DNA of 64,000 nt from Rhizophagus clarus (Eukaryota; Glomeromycota; Glomeromycetes; Glomerales; Glomeraceae): assembly GCA_015698045.1 (NCBI GenBank), contig BLAL01000338.1, positions 806,001 through 870,000 of the forward strand. The letters run 5' to 3'. Shown here in pieces: positions 21,161 through 32,654 of this stretch. The translations under genes and the position numbers were made by a program. Numbering within the stretch: position 1 is the first letter of the stretch; every line of letters starts with the position of its first letter. The notes beneath the pieces are model-generated. The model saw only the letters and a list, made by a program, of their open reading frames with translations, was not told the DNA's origin and ran no database searches.

Positions 21161-22512
21161 GGGCACCGCCTATAAAGTCTTGGCTAAGCCTAAGAAGTGA
21201 TATTTTCAAGTAATGTCCACGCCGAAATTTCTACTAATCTAAAAGATAACACAAAATGTCTTCAGAGTCTGGCTGCAACATTTGAATTTAACTGGAACAA
21301 AAGAGTTTGAAGTATTCGTAGCATCAGTACGAGTCACAATTCGCTAAACATTATATTACCTAACAATGTTGACGTTTGTTCGTCCAAGCAACCGTTTCCG
21401 AAAAAAAAAGAGCATCAAAAACGTTCTTAATACAATAGTTCAATTTGAATTTATAGTCTCCATAAAATATCGACTCTTGAGTTAGCGAAATTTTTTTTTT
21501 ATAGATAATGATCCAAATATGGAATAATTTATAAGCGACACGCATGATACATTTGTTCAACAATTTTTTTTTTTTAGAAAATTGCAAATATGGAAAACGA
21601 TATATATATATGGAATAGTTTAAAATAGATACAAATGCATGATACATTAACGATAGATAGATTCGAGATATCTGATATTGCGTTATTATTATTATTATTA
21701 TGTACATTGAGTACTTTAATATCCCTACATTACAGAAATTTATATTACATAATTTTTGCAATTTAAATTTAATATCCCTTATATTACAATTTAAACAAAA
21801 AATTATTATAAAATTTTTGCAATTTATACATAAAACTATTATAAAATTTTAATATGAACAAATAAATTGTTTAGAACTGGATAGATATTGTCATATTGAT
21901 TTTCGTGAATTTTTAGAATGTAGGAATGTAGTATGCCTCTTTGGTTAGGATAGGTTAATGAAGAGTTAGGAAAAGAATTTTCTAATATATTTTGTGTTCA
22001 TTAACTTATTAAATACCAAGTGAATTATATCCAAATTAATGTATATTTTTTCAATAAAATTCACATCTAATGATATTTTAGCAAAAATCTGCTTCGTACA
22101 TCAGGGTTATAAACTCAGATACAATAGACCCACATACAAGGTTCGCTATAGAAAATACTCTATGGAAGGAATCAAAAGAAAAAATATTTCTGAAAAAGGC
22201 ACTATAAAAATTATGAAATATGGGAAGGAATATTAAGCAGTCTTCAACTGAGAAGATAACACGAAAATATCAAATCGAGTCAGCGTATCGAACTTAATCA
22301 TCATTTAGAAAAGAAAATAAAAAAAAATAGGAGTAGGTATTTTCCGATTCCGTTAATAGTCATCATGTAATAAAATCGATTTTTCATTCAGTGGGATATG
22401 TAAATACCACGCCATTCGTACATAAATTTTAGATTAATTGTAATACAAATTAATGAATATTATTACATTTACAGTAATAATTTTGAGCCATATTTGATTA
22501 TATATAATTTTA

Positions 22513-23750
22513 TTAGTTTCTTTGCCGTTTCAAGACTATTTGCTGAATTTCAAATAGATCAATGGTAAAGTTACCAAGAGTAACTGTAGGAGGAGCAACT
22601 GGGACGTATCCAGCTGCAGCCGGGAACGTCAACGGGTCCCAAAATACTTCATTTACTGGGATAGTTATTTGGAATGCGGGAATATTAGGAGTATTACATC
22701 CAGTGAGATGAGCATTGTCTGTTAAATATCCTAGTTGGTGAGTACCGAAATCCCACTAAAATATATTGAAATTATTAAAATGATTTGATCAAAAATAAAA
22801 ATTATAAATTAACACCTTACCACCCTATATCCAGGTACTCCTTGCTGAAATAGCATTGCTGTCATTGATCTATAGAAACGTCCTTGGGGATCTTGCGTCG
22901 TCCTTTTATCATGTAATTTAATACCAAGGACGTATCGTACATAGACTTGATTTAGCCAGTTTTGGCATTTACTTATCAAGCTGCCAATCTTTTGTGTATT
23001 AGCCACTTCACAAACGATTCGGGCATGTGGATTCCCCTAGATGAAAAATATTTTTATTAGAAAATCGCAAATCAAAAACCAGATATTACAATCAAAACTC
23101 AAAAAATTACATTTTTATCTCCAGCTGGAGGACCAGGATATGGAAAAATAGGTCGCTGGACATAATTCTCATCTGGTCTAACGATAACATCCGCAGCCGT
23201 GAATTCTCCATTTACAGTAGGATTATAGTGGACTAAAAAAAGGATGCAAAAAATATTAGAGAATCAATTATATATAGGTCAAGAATCAAACATAATGGAA
23301 ATATTTTCTTACAATCATCACCAGAAACATCTACCGGTCTGTTACTAATAGCTCCCCCATTTGCAAGATTAAAATAAGTTTGGAGTAACGCACAAACAGC
23401 ACCATGTTCTGGGTCGCTCATATCAATTACATATACGTTACCGTTGCTTTTTCGTTGGTATTTGTACCCGGATGACTCTTTACGCACAAGAAAATTATTA
23501 TACTCTTCTACAGTTATCTTCGAGCCAATCTTATAAGGAAAACTGTCATTTATACAAGTTAAATAACACTGAACAGATTTCAAAATAACTTGTGTATGAT
23601 GCGTATGATGCTCACTCACCTGCTTTCACTTGGTAGTTCGTCTTTTATTTCTGGACGTGGCTTAAGTAGTTTCTTTAAACTTTTTAGAGTCTCCTTCGCT
23701 AACCACACGCCAGGAATATAGTGTAAGCGATGGATCGGAGGATTAGACAT
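22513..23750 (-). CDS. Uma2-like protein (PD-(D/E)XK nuclease fold), copy 2
   Basis: Same five-exon structure as the gene at 18912-20149 (exons 23750-23620, 23566-23313, 23232-23111, 23036-22821, 22755-22513), 321 residues, no stop or frameshift. The Asp, Glu and Lys of the presumed nuclease core are unchanged. Differences include T-Q-K-I-G-S-L-I for A-Q-N-I-G-S-L-A and a different last hexapeptide (LKRQRN for LDHQSN). Both copies being intact suggests that both are, or recently were, functional. Confidence 0.65.
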
Positions 23751-24074
23751 TTTGGATAGGATGGCAGAAATATTTATTTCTAAAATATTATATTTTTTCG
23801 TAGGAAAGTATTATAAATTTCCAAAAATTCAATATTATAAAGTCTTAATTGTATCCTTAATATTATCAACTAAATCCAAATTATAAATCAACTCCTTATA
23901 ATAAATTAATAATGTATTCTTTTCCGAGTGTGATCCGATTTGCATCAATTAACATCAGTATTTATATGTTGGAGTTTAAACAATTTGTGTCACAACTGTC
24001 ACATGTACGAAGACTTTTTTGATGACGAAAGCCACGAGTACAGCGCTCAATTTTTTCAGTGTAACTGGGCACCG

Positions 24075-24990
24075 AGGACCCTGGAAAGCGGAAACTATTG
24101 TTTCATTTCAAAAAATTACTATGACCTTTACCCAAGTTAAGCCAAAATTTTACTAGTAACGTTACCGAGTTTATTAGTAACCTTAAACCTTTCCAATATA
24201 CGTTACTCAAAATAAAAATAACCCGTTAATTATTTATAAACCAAATTTTATTAAAACTTTTAAATTTTATATTCGAATTACAGTAATCAAATATTATTGC
24301 TCTGATGCTAATACAAACAAAATATCTTCATCTCTTTCCATTACTTCTATTATTTTTTACTTTGTACTGTAATAATTATTTATTTCATCTAACTTTTCAA
24401 CTAAGTCATATTCAAGAAATCAAAATTATCTGAATCATAAACATTAGCCCTTTTCAATTCCGGTCGGTTGTATTTTACGGTTGGTTTGTGTTGTGCCAAT
24501 AGGATTGTTTATTTACAGTCGCCCTAAAAACCAAAAAAAAATATTGGTTTAAAAGGTCGGTCACGTAAACAAATGCATGAAGATCTGGCCAACCAAATTA
24601 AACCTCAAACAACCGAAAAATGCAACCGACCGGAATTGAAAAGGGCTATTGCCAGGTAAAAAAAAAACAGTATACACTAAAAAAAATAGGGTTTTTTTTA
24701 GAACTTTAAAAAGAAAATTATCATCATTTTTGTCAATTACGCAATATATGTATATTACCCCCTTAAAATATATATAATCATTACACACTATAATAATAAC
24801 CTGAAAATGAATTATAAGATCATTACCCATTTTATACAATAACGATCCTGTGTCTCTTACCCAATTTAATAAATAACCTTTAATTGCGTTTATAACAACA
24901 TTACCCGTCTTATCCAATAACAATTTTTGATATTTTATAATAGCTTTACTCATTTTACCGGTAACCTTTATATGAAGTTTCCGGGGTCCT
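24075..24990. mobile_element. hAT-like miniature element, copy 2, with a nested insertion
   Basis: Same ends and same flanking GGGCACCG as the element at 20446-21160, but longer because of the 202-bp insertion at 24446-24647. Confidence 0.85.
24446..24647. mobile_element. 202-bp miniature inverted-repeat element
   Basis: The ends AGCCCTTTTCAATTCCGGTC and, on the minus strand, AGCCCTTTTCAATTCCGGTC are perfect for at least 20 bp and continue with GGTTG. ATT flanks both sides. The duplicate at 20814-20816 has the empty site with a single ATT. The superfamily is not determined; a 3-bp duplication would suit PIF/Harbinger or CACTA. Confidence 0.9.
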
Positions 24991-25350
24991 GGGCACCGCC
25001 TATAAAGTCTTGGCTAAGCCTAAGAAGTGATATTTTCAAGTAATGTCCACGCCGAAATTTCTACTAATCTAAAAGATAACACAAAATGTCTTCAGAGTCT
25101 GACTGCAACATTTGAATTTAACTGGAACAAAAGAGTTTGAAGTATTCTCAGCATCAGTACGAGTCACGAAAAAATACCTCAACATAAAAAATATCAAGCA
25201 ACATGTCTCAATTCGCTAAACATTATATTACCTAACAATGTTGACGTTTGTTCGTCTAAGCAACCGTTTCCGAAAAAAAAAGAGCATCAAAAACGTTCGG
25301 ACAAAGCCCTAAACATGTTCAATTTGAATTTGTAGTTTCTATAAAATATT

Positions 25351-26398
25351 AGGACTTGCATCTTACGTAAAAGAGCTCTGATCTGATCTTTCCGATTATA
25401 AATTAAGAATTTTTACGGATTTAATATAAAAGGCTTCAGTTACAGTATATAAAGCGGAAATATATGAAAGTCTTTAATTACGTGATCGAAGATAAAAGTA
25501 TATATTTGCTATATTTCGGTTTTTGATCATATAAATTAGATTCATTCCTGTTCTTTTTGTTTTTTTATCAAATACTTTTGGGCGTTTGGTTGTGAAGTTA
25601 TACGTTGATTTTTTTTTTATGCTGACGTGGCCCTACTCAAGAAAAGTATATTATATATTAATTTACTTTTTTGCAAGAAATAAATATGTCATTCGCATTT
25701 CAATACCAATTACAAACAATTATTGCGAAGCGTCATCACTAGGAATTGACAATTGCAAATTTCTCGCTTAAAAAACATCAAGGTCATTATCGTCCAAAAT
25801 TGATATTAATTTTAATCCTCCATCATTACAATGGCATCAATATAAAATAATCGTCTTGATATTTGGTAACGTTACTACTTGAAATTTAACTAATCTTCGC
25901 TTTAATCTTTGTTTTTGTTTTTTTTTTTACTATTATTAAACGGGTTTTCACGTTTTGGAATGATTTACTATTACTAATATTACTAGTATCATTGTCTTGC
26001 CTCGTTCAATGATATAGAGATTATTCCTATCCCATCAGTCCATCATAAAAGAGTATTTTCTGGATTCGTCGTTTGAATTAAATTAACGGAGAAATTTAAG
26101 TATAGATTATAGTACAGATTACTAAAAAAACTATCCAATTCGACATTACATATCGTCTTCCTGCAACGCTCGAATAAAGCGTGATTGTGTTATTAAATGG
26201 CTAGATGTTCCCAAGGTTTTGCTCTTTTCTAAGTATCTTTTTGTTCAGCGATTTATCTAGATTTGGTGGTAAGTTCTGTTTTTTTCTTTCTCCATCCTTT
26301 TAAAGGCTCCTATCTTGATGTATGAAGTAAAATAATACTGCTTATTTAATACTCATTCCTCAAATCAACTTGTTCGTTATATTAACGGTATCGGAAAA
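25351..26398. other. Intergenic, nothing recognised
   Basis: AT-rich spacer beyond the duplication. A 61-codon frame at 25586-25771 is Phe/Tyr/Ile-rich with no supporting signals. Confidence 0.5.
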
Positions 26399-27801
26399 TC
26401 ACAAAGCTACAACCGGCAAACAAACATCACTAATCTCTAATTCCCAACCTTTGTTCCAAAAGGATTGATTCTGTTCAATCCTAAATGCAAAAGTATCATT
26501 TAATATGATTGAAATTATATCATTATTAGACTGAACATCGTTTAAAGAATTGATAATTTTAACAGGACAACTAAAACTTAATAACATATGCCTATATTTT
26601 TTTAAAAAAAAAAAAATTAATATTTAAATATGATTTGATAACCTTTATGTTAATTAATGAATAATGAAATGAAAAATAATATATATATATGTATGTATAC
26701 CTTTGAAATTCTTTATTAGAATTATGATCATTATTGATTTTTTTTAAAAAAATCCGATATAATTTTAATTCTTGATTCGCAAGACAATTTGTAATGATAT
26801 TTTGTGATTCAAAATCTTCTTTAATTGAGGATTCGAAAATTTTTTCTAACACATAGATTACTTGATATTCTAAAATCCATCCAGTAAAAGAAATGATACA
26901 TTGAGGAATTTGAGAAATGAATAAAATTGAATTTATTTTTTCATTTTCTTTTATAAATATCGGATAAATTTGTGTATTCAAAAGATAAATTAAAGAATTT
27001 GGTACTTTAACCTAAAAAAAAAAAAAATTTTTTTTTTTTTTATTAAGTTAAATAATAAAATTTAAAATAAATTAATAAATGCCCAAAATATTTTTTTTTT
27101 TTTAATTAGAAGTACGTACTTGCTTTGGTTCAACATTTTCCTTGGATACATCTATAAATATGATGTCCTTGAAATCATTATTAAGATCCTGATCAAGTTT
27201 TGTTAATAATAAATCTCGATTACATATGAATGTATGCGTGTCCGAGAATTGTATAGCATAAACATGAGAAATTTTCTGAGATGAATAATGAATAAATTAT
27301 ATAATAATTAAATAGGCAAGCAAAGATCGAGCGGGTTAGCGATTAGGCGAAACAAAAAAATTTTATAAGTTGAAAAGTTGAAAAAATACGTACTTGACGA
27401 AGTGATGATATGAACGTAAAAGTTTCTTCATATGTTAGAAATGTCACATCAACTAAATGAGCAACTCTTTTTTTTTTTATTATAAAATTGAATGAATTGA
27501 CGTAGAATCTCTCTCTTTCTATCCCTTTTATGAAGAATACATGTTTTATTTACCTAACTCCCAAAGCTACATTCAAAACATCTAAATAATCAAAAATCAA
27601 TTCATTAATATTTATTTTTAAATAAATTTATCATCATAAAATAAAATAAATTAAAATACAATAAAACAAAAAATTAAATTTACCATAGATAAAATTCATT
27701 AATTTGGATTTTTGACGAACCTTCCGTGTAAGACATGAAGTAGTTGTACAAAATTTTATATGCTCATATAATTGTGATGATGATGACAAAGTTTTTGACA
27801 T
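26399..27801 (-). CDS. Unrecognised six-exon gene, 292 aa
   Basis: Exons 27801-27684, 27581-27554, 27466-27394, 27275-27120, 27011-26701 and 26591-26399 join in frame from ATG to TGA with GT-AG junctions. The second exon is only 28 nt (DVLNVALGV). The acceptor of exon 3 (AAAAAG) lacks a pyrimidine tract and is the weakest point of the model. The start is MSKTLSSSSQLYEHIKF; the body contains LVDVTFLTYEETFTFI, HVYAIQFSDTHTFIC, PIFIKENEKINSILFISQ, and near the end LLSFSCPVKIINSL. No signal peptide or clear membrane segment was seen. The conserved-looking hydrophobic/charged pattern suggests a globular housekeeping-type protein, but I do not recognise the family. Confidence 0.65.
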
Positions 27802-28707
27802 TTTTTATAAGAAATTTATGTGTTAAAATTATAAAATTAATTCAAGGATTATTTTTTCTAGAAAATTTTTTTTTTTAAAAAAAAAAAAAAAAGGTTTGGT
27901 GCCACAACGGTTTGACCACCGTAATTATGTGTGAGACATCAATTGTGGAGAGGAAGATCTGCATAAGTCGTGTACCCAAATAAAAGATTTAAAAAAGTTC
28001 TCATTCTCAACAAACACTTTCAATGTCCGTCAAAAAAAAAAAAATTTTTATATGGTTTAATGCTTTTTAGATATCCGTAATTCCCATAATATTTTTCCCC
28101 GACATTAACGCTAATGAACGACGGATTTACTGTATAAAAGGAGATTATGTTATTGTTATGACCAAAAATGGTTAATCATTGAATGTGAGAAAAAAATGGG
28201 TTTTCGAGAGAATTCCCGATGGTTCCTTTATAAAAACCTATAATAAAACGGAAATATAACATTTTAGTATGATTGATACAGAAAGAGCAATCTCTTGCCA
28301 ATCTAATTTATTTTTCCCCATTAATTGGTACTTTATTAATATAAGAGTTATATAGTACTAAACACTTTTTAGCATTACAATAACATTATCAACATATCGT
28401 TGATACAAAGAATCGAATTTAAAATTCTGATTAAAAGATCAAAAAAAAAAAAAAGTCCCATTCAGTCAGTAGTACATTACTATTTAGAAGATTGTACAGC
28501 ATTTTAAATAGGTTATCAGTTATTAAATAACGAACCCCCATTATCATCGTTACACTCGTACAAAATTGCGTGATCCTCACTATAATATATAAAGCAGCCC
28601 TTTTCTTTAAAAAAAACAGATATAACCTTGATAACGAACATTTGATTAACAAAAACTTTATTAATGAAAATTACTTGAAGAAAATTAATCTTTTATTTAA
28701 TTTTTTT

Positions 28708-28756
<49 letters not shown>

Positions 28757-28821
28757 AATTTTAATCATTTACCATAACCTTTTTTTTTTTATTATTATTA
28801 TTTCATTACTTTATTTTGATC
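27802..28821. other. Intergenic region upstream of two divergent genes
   Basis: AT-rich spacer between the starts of the six-exon gene and the Sel1 gene, so it should hold both promoters. A ~57-bp T-run/A-run fold-back lies at 28700-28757. No specific site was recognised. Confidence 0.5.
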
Positions 28822-30033
28822 ATGTTATTAACAAAAATTCTTAAAGATTTATTAAAAGGATTATATTTAATATTTATAAATACTGATCATATAGTATATT
28901 GGGATAATTATAATTATGATGTTGAAGATAAATTATTTGATTATATAAATAATTTTTTATTTGAACATGAAGTGGATCCTAAAAAATTACTCGATGTTTT
29001 AACGAATGATTCAAAATATTTTATTCGTTACGCTAGTTTGATTGGATTCTTTTATCATAAAGGGATTGGATGTAAAGTTGATAAAATGAAATCTTATGAG
29101 ATATTTTCTAATCTCATTAAAAATTACCAAAAAGAAGGAACAATTGATGATGAAACAATCACTTTTTGTGATGATGACGATGATGACGACAACAATGACG
29201 ATGATAGATATAGTGATGACGATGATGACGACGACAATGATGATGATGATGGTGATAATGATTGTTTTGATCGTGATTATGATGATTATGATGACATTAA
29301 AAAGTTGAATAAAATAATTTCAAAATACTTTTATTCTTTATTTCTTTATAAAGATGTTATGATATACAGAAAGGATAATTATAAATTACACATAAAAAAT
29401 GCGGAAAAGGGAGACGCAGCATCACAACATTTTATAGGGAATTATTATTATGTCAATAGAGATTATAATAAAGCGATTGAATGGTATTCAAAATCATCAT
29501 CAGGAGGAAATATTAAGGCAACATATATGTTGGGTAATTGTTATTATGATAATGATAAAAAGAAAGCATTTGAATTATATTTAAAATCTGCTAAAGGAGG
29601 TTATAATATCGCATCATTTATGGTAGGAAATTGTTATCATTATGGGAATGGTATTATAAAAGATGAGTATAAAGCTTTTAAATGGTATTTAAAATCCGCA
29701 AAAAAAGGTTATAATTATTGTCAATTTATAGTATCAAATTATTATAATGATGGAATATGCGTTAAAAAAAATGAGGAAAAAGGATTTTATTGGAATAGAA
29801 AAGCTGCAATAAATGGTTATATTTACGCTCAACATAAATTAGCAAATTATTATTTTGATGATACTTTTAATAAGAATGAGAGAAAAGCATTAAAGTGGTA
29901 TTTGGAATTATCAAAAAAAAATTCTTTTGATGCCATTTCTTTAGTTTCAAAATGTTATAGAGATGGAATTGGAACTCAAAGAAATTTTAACGAGGCAATA
30001 AAATGGTTTGAAAAAACACTATATTTTTATTAG
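28822..30033 (+). CDS. Sel1-repeat protein with Asp-rich segment, 403 aa
   Basis: A single open exon starting at the first ATG (MLLTKILKDLLKGLYL). One Sel1-like repeat lies near residues 62-95 (YASLIGFFYHKGIGC..KMKSYEIF). A run of about 45 mostly Asp/Asn residues follows at about 113-158, encoded by GATGAC repeats. Six further Sel1-like repeats lie from about residue 195 to the end (pattern A...LG.CY..G.GI..D..KAF.WY.KSA..G), ending WFEKTLYFY. Sel1 repeats are alpha-helical TPR-like protein-binding modules. They are strongly expanded in arbuscular mycorrhizal fungi, often alongside kinase-like domains, which are absent here. Partner and pathway are unknown. A 5' fragment of a paralogue lies at 8716. 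Confidence 0.85.
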   Translation: MLLTKILKDLLKGLYLIFINTDHIVYWDNYNYDVEDKLFDYINNFLFEHEVDPKKLLDVLTNDSKYFIRYASLIGFFYHKGIGCKVDKMKSYEIFSNLIKNYQKEGTIDDETITFCDDDDDDDNNDDDRYSDDDDDDDNDDDDGDNDCFDRDYDDYDDIKKLNKIISKYFYSLFLYKDVMIYRKDNYKLHIKNAEKGDAASQHFIGNYYYVNRDYNKAIEWYSKSSSGGNIKATYMLGNCYYDNDKKKAFELYLKSAKGGYNIASFMVGNCYHYGNGIIKDEYKAFKWYLKSAKKGYNYCQFIVSNYYNDGICVKKNEEKGFYWNRKAAINGYIYAQHKLANYYFDDTFNKNERKALKWYLELSKKNSFDAISLVSKCYRDGIGTQRNFNEAIKWFEKTLYFY

Positions 30034-30726
30034 TATTTATCGCGTAGTTCTGCGGTACGTTAACTTTATGTGGTAGTTTCCAATGCGAAATATTATATAA
30101 TAATTATGTATAACGTACAGTAGTTCTACGCAAATATAAATAATAAAATAAATATTTTGAATTGCGTCTACTTTAAATATTGTCTTACATGATTGACATT
30201 ATAATGACGACCTATGACGACATTATTATTTATTTTTTTGAAAAAAAAAAAAAAAAAATTGATGCACGCCGGAAAAATACTTTAAACCTTAAACCTAAAA
30301 ATGAAAAGACTATTCCCCGCCAGATATCTGGGAAATCCGGGAAATTCGGAACGTTTTGATCGATCATCGAAGTTTTTTTTTAGTTTCCCATGTTTTTTTT
30401 TTTAACTAATTTTTAAAATCAAAAATGATTCAAACATTTATCATCATATGATAACAACTTGACATCACTTTCGTTGTTAGCAATCACTATTGCGGTATTT
30501 GAAATATTTAATTAAAAGATAGAATGTCAAGAAGTGATTGTGGTTTTTACCACATCTGGAATATCACGGGATTTCGGATAAAATTTTATGAGAATGATTA
30601 CATCTAATACCAAACTAGGTAAAGATGATTATTAGATAAAACCTTATAAATTCTTATTTTTTTTTTTTTTAACTCCCTAATCTTTTCTTTCTAGCTTTCC
30701 CTTTATTAAAACAAAAAAAAAAAAAA
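30034..30726. other. Intergenic, promoter side of xylose reductase
   Basis: AT-rich spacer between the Sel1 gene and the next plus-strand gene. No repeat ends were found. Confidence 0.5.
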
Positions 30727-32108
30727 ATGAGTGAAAATCCTACAATTAATTTGAATCCAACCGGACACCCCATGCCGTTAGTTGGTGTGGGTATGTGGCA
30801 AGTACCAAATGATAAAGCAACCGATTTGGTTATTGAAGCTCTCAAACTTGGATATCGTTTAGTGGTAATTATTGTAGAAAAAAAAAAAATTTTTTTTCCT
30901 TGATGAATTTGATTCATTCAAATCTTTGTTATAATTTGCGTATAAAATTATTAATTAGGATTGTGCATCCGATTATGGAAATGAGAAAGAAATTGGTATA
31001 GCTCTTAAAAAAGCATTTGATGAAGGAATTGTAAAACGTCAGGTAAAAACATCAAAGTAATAAAATTCGTTCTCTTTAATTTAATATCACTTCTAATAAT
31101 CTTTATTGTTAATAATTATTAAGGATATTTTCGTTACATCAAAAGTAAGTGATTTTTTAATGTGATAATTTTTGGTTTCCCCTAAACGAAAAAAAAATAT
31201 ATATCAATTACTTTTTAAATTATTTTTATAGTTATGGAACACGAATCATCATCCTAAACATGTCCGTCAAGCCTTTGAACGAACTTTGAAAGATCTTCAA
31301 CTTGATTATTTGGATTTATACTTGATACATTTCCCAATCGCTTTGAAATATGTTGATCCGGATGCAAGAAAAGCTGGTGAATGGTCTGATCCTCATGAAA
31401 AAGAAATCGTTACGGAAGATGTTCCAATCCATGAAACTTGGAAAGCTATGGAAGAATTGGTTGACGCTGGTTTAGTTAAAGTAAGATTAAGTCTTTGGTT
31501 TAATGTTTTCGTTCTTTTCGTTCCATAATTATAATTCTCCCTCTTTCTTTCTCTCTTTTTTTTTTTAGAATATTGGTATATCAAATTTTAACGGAGGTTT
31601 ACTCATGGATTTGCTTAGATATGCGAGAATTAAACCATCAGTTTTGCAAATAGAACATAGTCCTTATTTAACTCAAGAAAGACTTGTAAATTATGCTAAA
31701 TCTCAAGGATTGGCTGTCACCGGTTATTCTAATTTTAGTAATTTAAGTTATGTGGGATTCATTCCTCATGCCAAAGAAGCTCCAATTCTTTTTGATCAAC
31801 CTGTCATCAAGGAACTTGCTGGTCGTTATAACAAAAGTCCTGCTCAGGTATTAATAATACTTTGTTTTCGTTCTAATCAAGAATTATTTTAATTTATTCA
31901 TTTATTTATTTAGATTGTACTTAAATGGTGTGTACAACGACAAATCGCTATTATACCAAAATCTAAAAATCATGATCGTCTCGCACAAAATAGAAATATA
32001 TTTGATTTTGAATTAACGCAAGAAGAATTGCATAAAATTTCTTCTTTAAATGCTAATATGAGATTTAATGATCCTGGTAATTATGCTGATTTGCCAATAT
32101 TTGACTAA
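30727..32108 (+). CDS. NAD(P)H-dependent D-xylose reductase (aldo-keto reductase)
   Basis: Six exons (30727-30864, 30959-31042, 31124-31144, 31232-31480, 31569-31847, 31914-32108) give 321 residues, the usual length of yeast xylose reductases. All introns are phase 0; exon 3 is only 21 nt. The AKR catalytic tetrad is complete: D47 (LVDCASDYG), Y52, K81 (TSKLW) and H114 (LIHFP). [14 protein letters not shown] near the C-terminus is the coenzyme-binding Lys-Ser-Asn/Lys-Arg signature, and RFNDP and the final IFD match xylose reductases. It reduces D-xylose and other aldoses to polyols in the cytosol. The start is the first [20 protein letters not shown]. There is no sign of decay. Confidence 0.93.
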
Positions 32109-32654
32109 AACATGGTGTATGTTAGTTTGTTAGTATATATCAGTATATATTAGTGTATATAGTTATAAATTGATTACCGGTGTCTAACAGGTCAAAATTT
32201 GTAATTATTTCATTTTATCATTTTATCATTTTTTATCATTTTACGATTAAAAAAGAAATTATCATTAAATTAGTAGTTAAAATAATTATGTCTGATTGGA
32301 ATTTTTTATTATTTTTGTCTTTTTTTTTGAAAAATATTATGTTTGCTCATATATTTAACGTAATTTCCTATTATTAAATCAAGATTGGACTAAAAATATG
32401 AATTATTTAAGATCCAGCCTGTTTAAAGGATCTTTCACACTTCGATTTCAAAAAAAAAAAAATCTAATTTTTATTTATTTAAAAAAAAAAATAATGTACT
32501 GTATTATAAAATAATTATTGGTAATAAATTGCCGAAAGAAAATTATGAATCAAAAAAAGAAAAGTGGTCGCATTTGACTTTTTTGATCGTATAATGTATG
32601 ATACGTAAATAACGTAATGTACGTGTAAATGTGTAATCAAACAACCAATCAATC
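32109..32654. other. Convergent 3' spacer
   Basis: Short AT-rich region between two converging genes, with TTTATCATT repeats near 32,210-32,240 and A/T runs. No gene was seen. Confidence 0.5.

Larger units (their letters stand above)
17178..21470. repeat. Tandem segmental duplication, copy 1
   Basis: This copy and the one at 21500-25350 are direct neighbours and share long nearly identical stretches, including an Uma2-like gene (offset exactly 3,601 bp over all exons) and a hAT-like element. Copy 1 alone contains the Tc1-like insertion at 17224-18118. Confidence 0.9.
21500..25350. repeat. Tandem segmental duplication, copy 2
   Basis: Direct copy of 17178-21470 without the Tc1-like insertion. 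It has its own differences: about 150 bp of unrelated or diverged sequence at 21,553-21,700, an extra 202-bp element at 24446-24647, and about 40 extra bp near 25,170. Confidence 0.9.

Noticed and set aside
25586-25771. 61-codon plus-strand frame
   Set aside because: Aromatic and Ile-rich with no splice partners, repeat or paralogue; most likely chance in AT-rich DNA.
27890-27975. GC-richer stretch considered as a tRNA gene
   Set aside because: No cloverleaf with a T-loop TTCRA and matching acceptor arms could be drawn.
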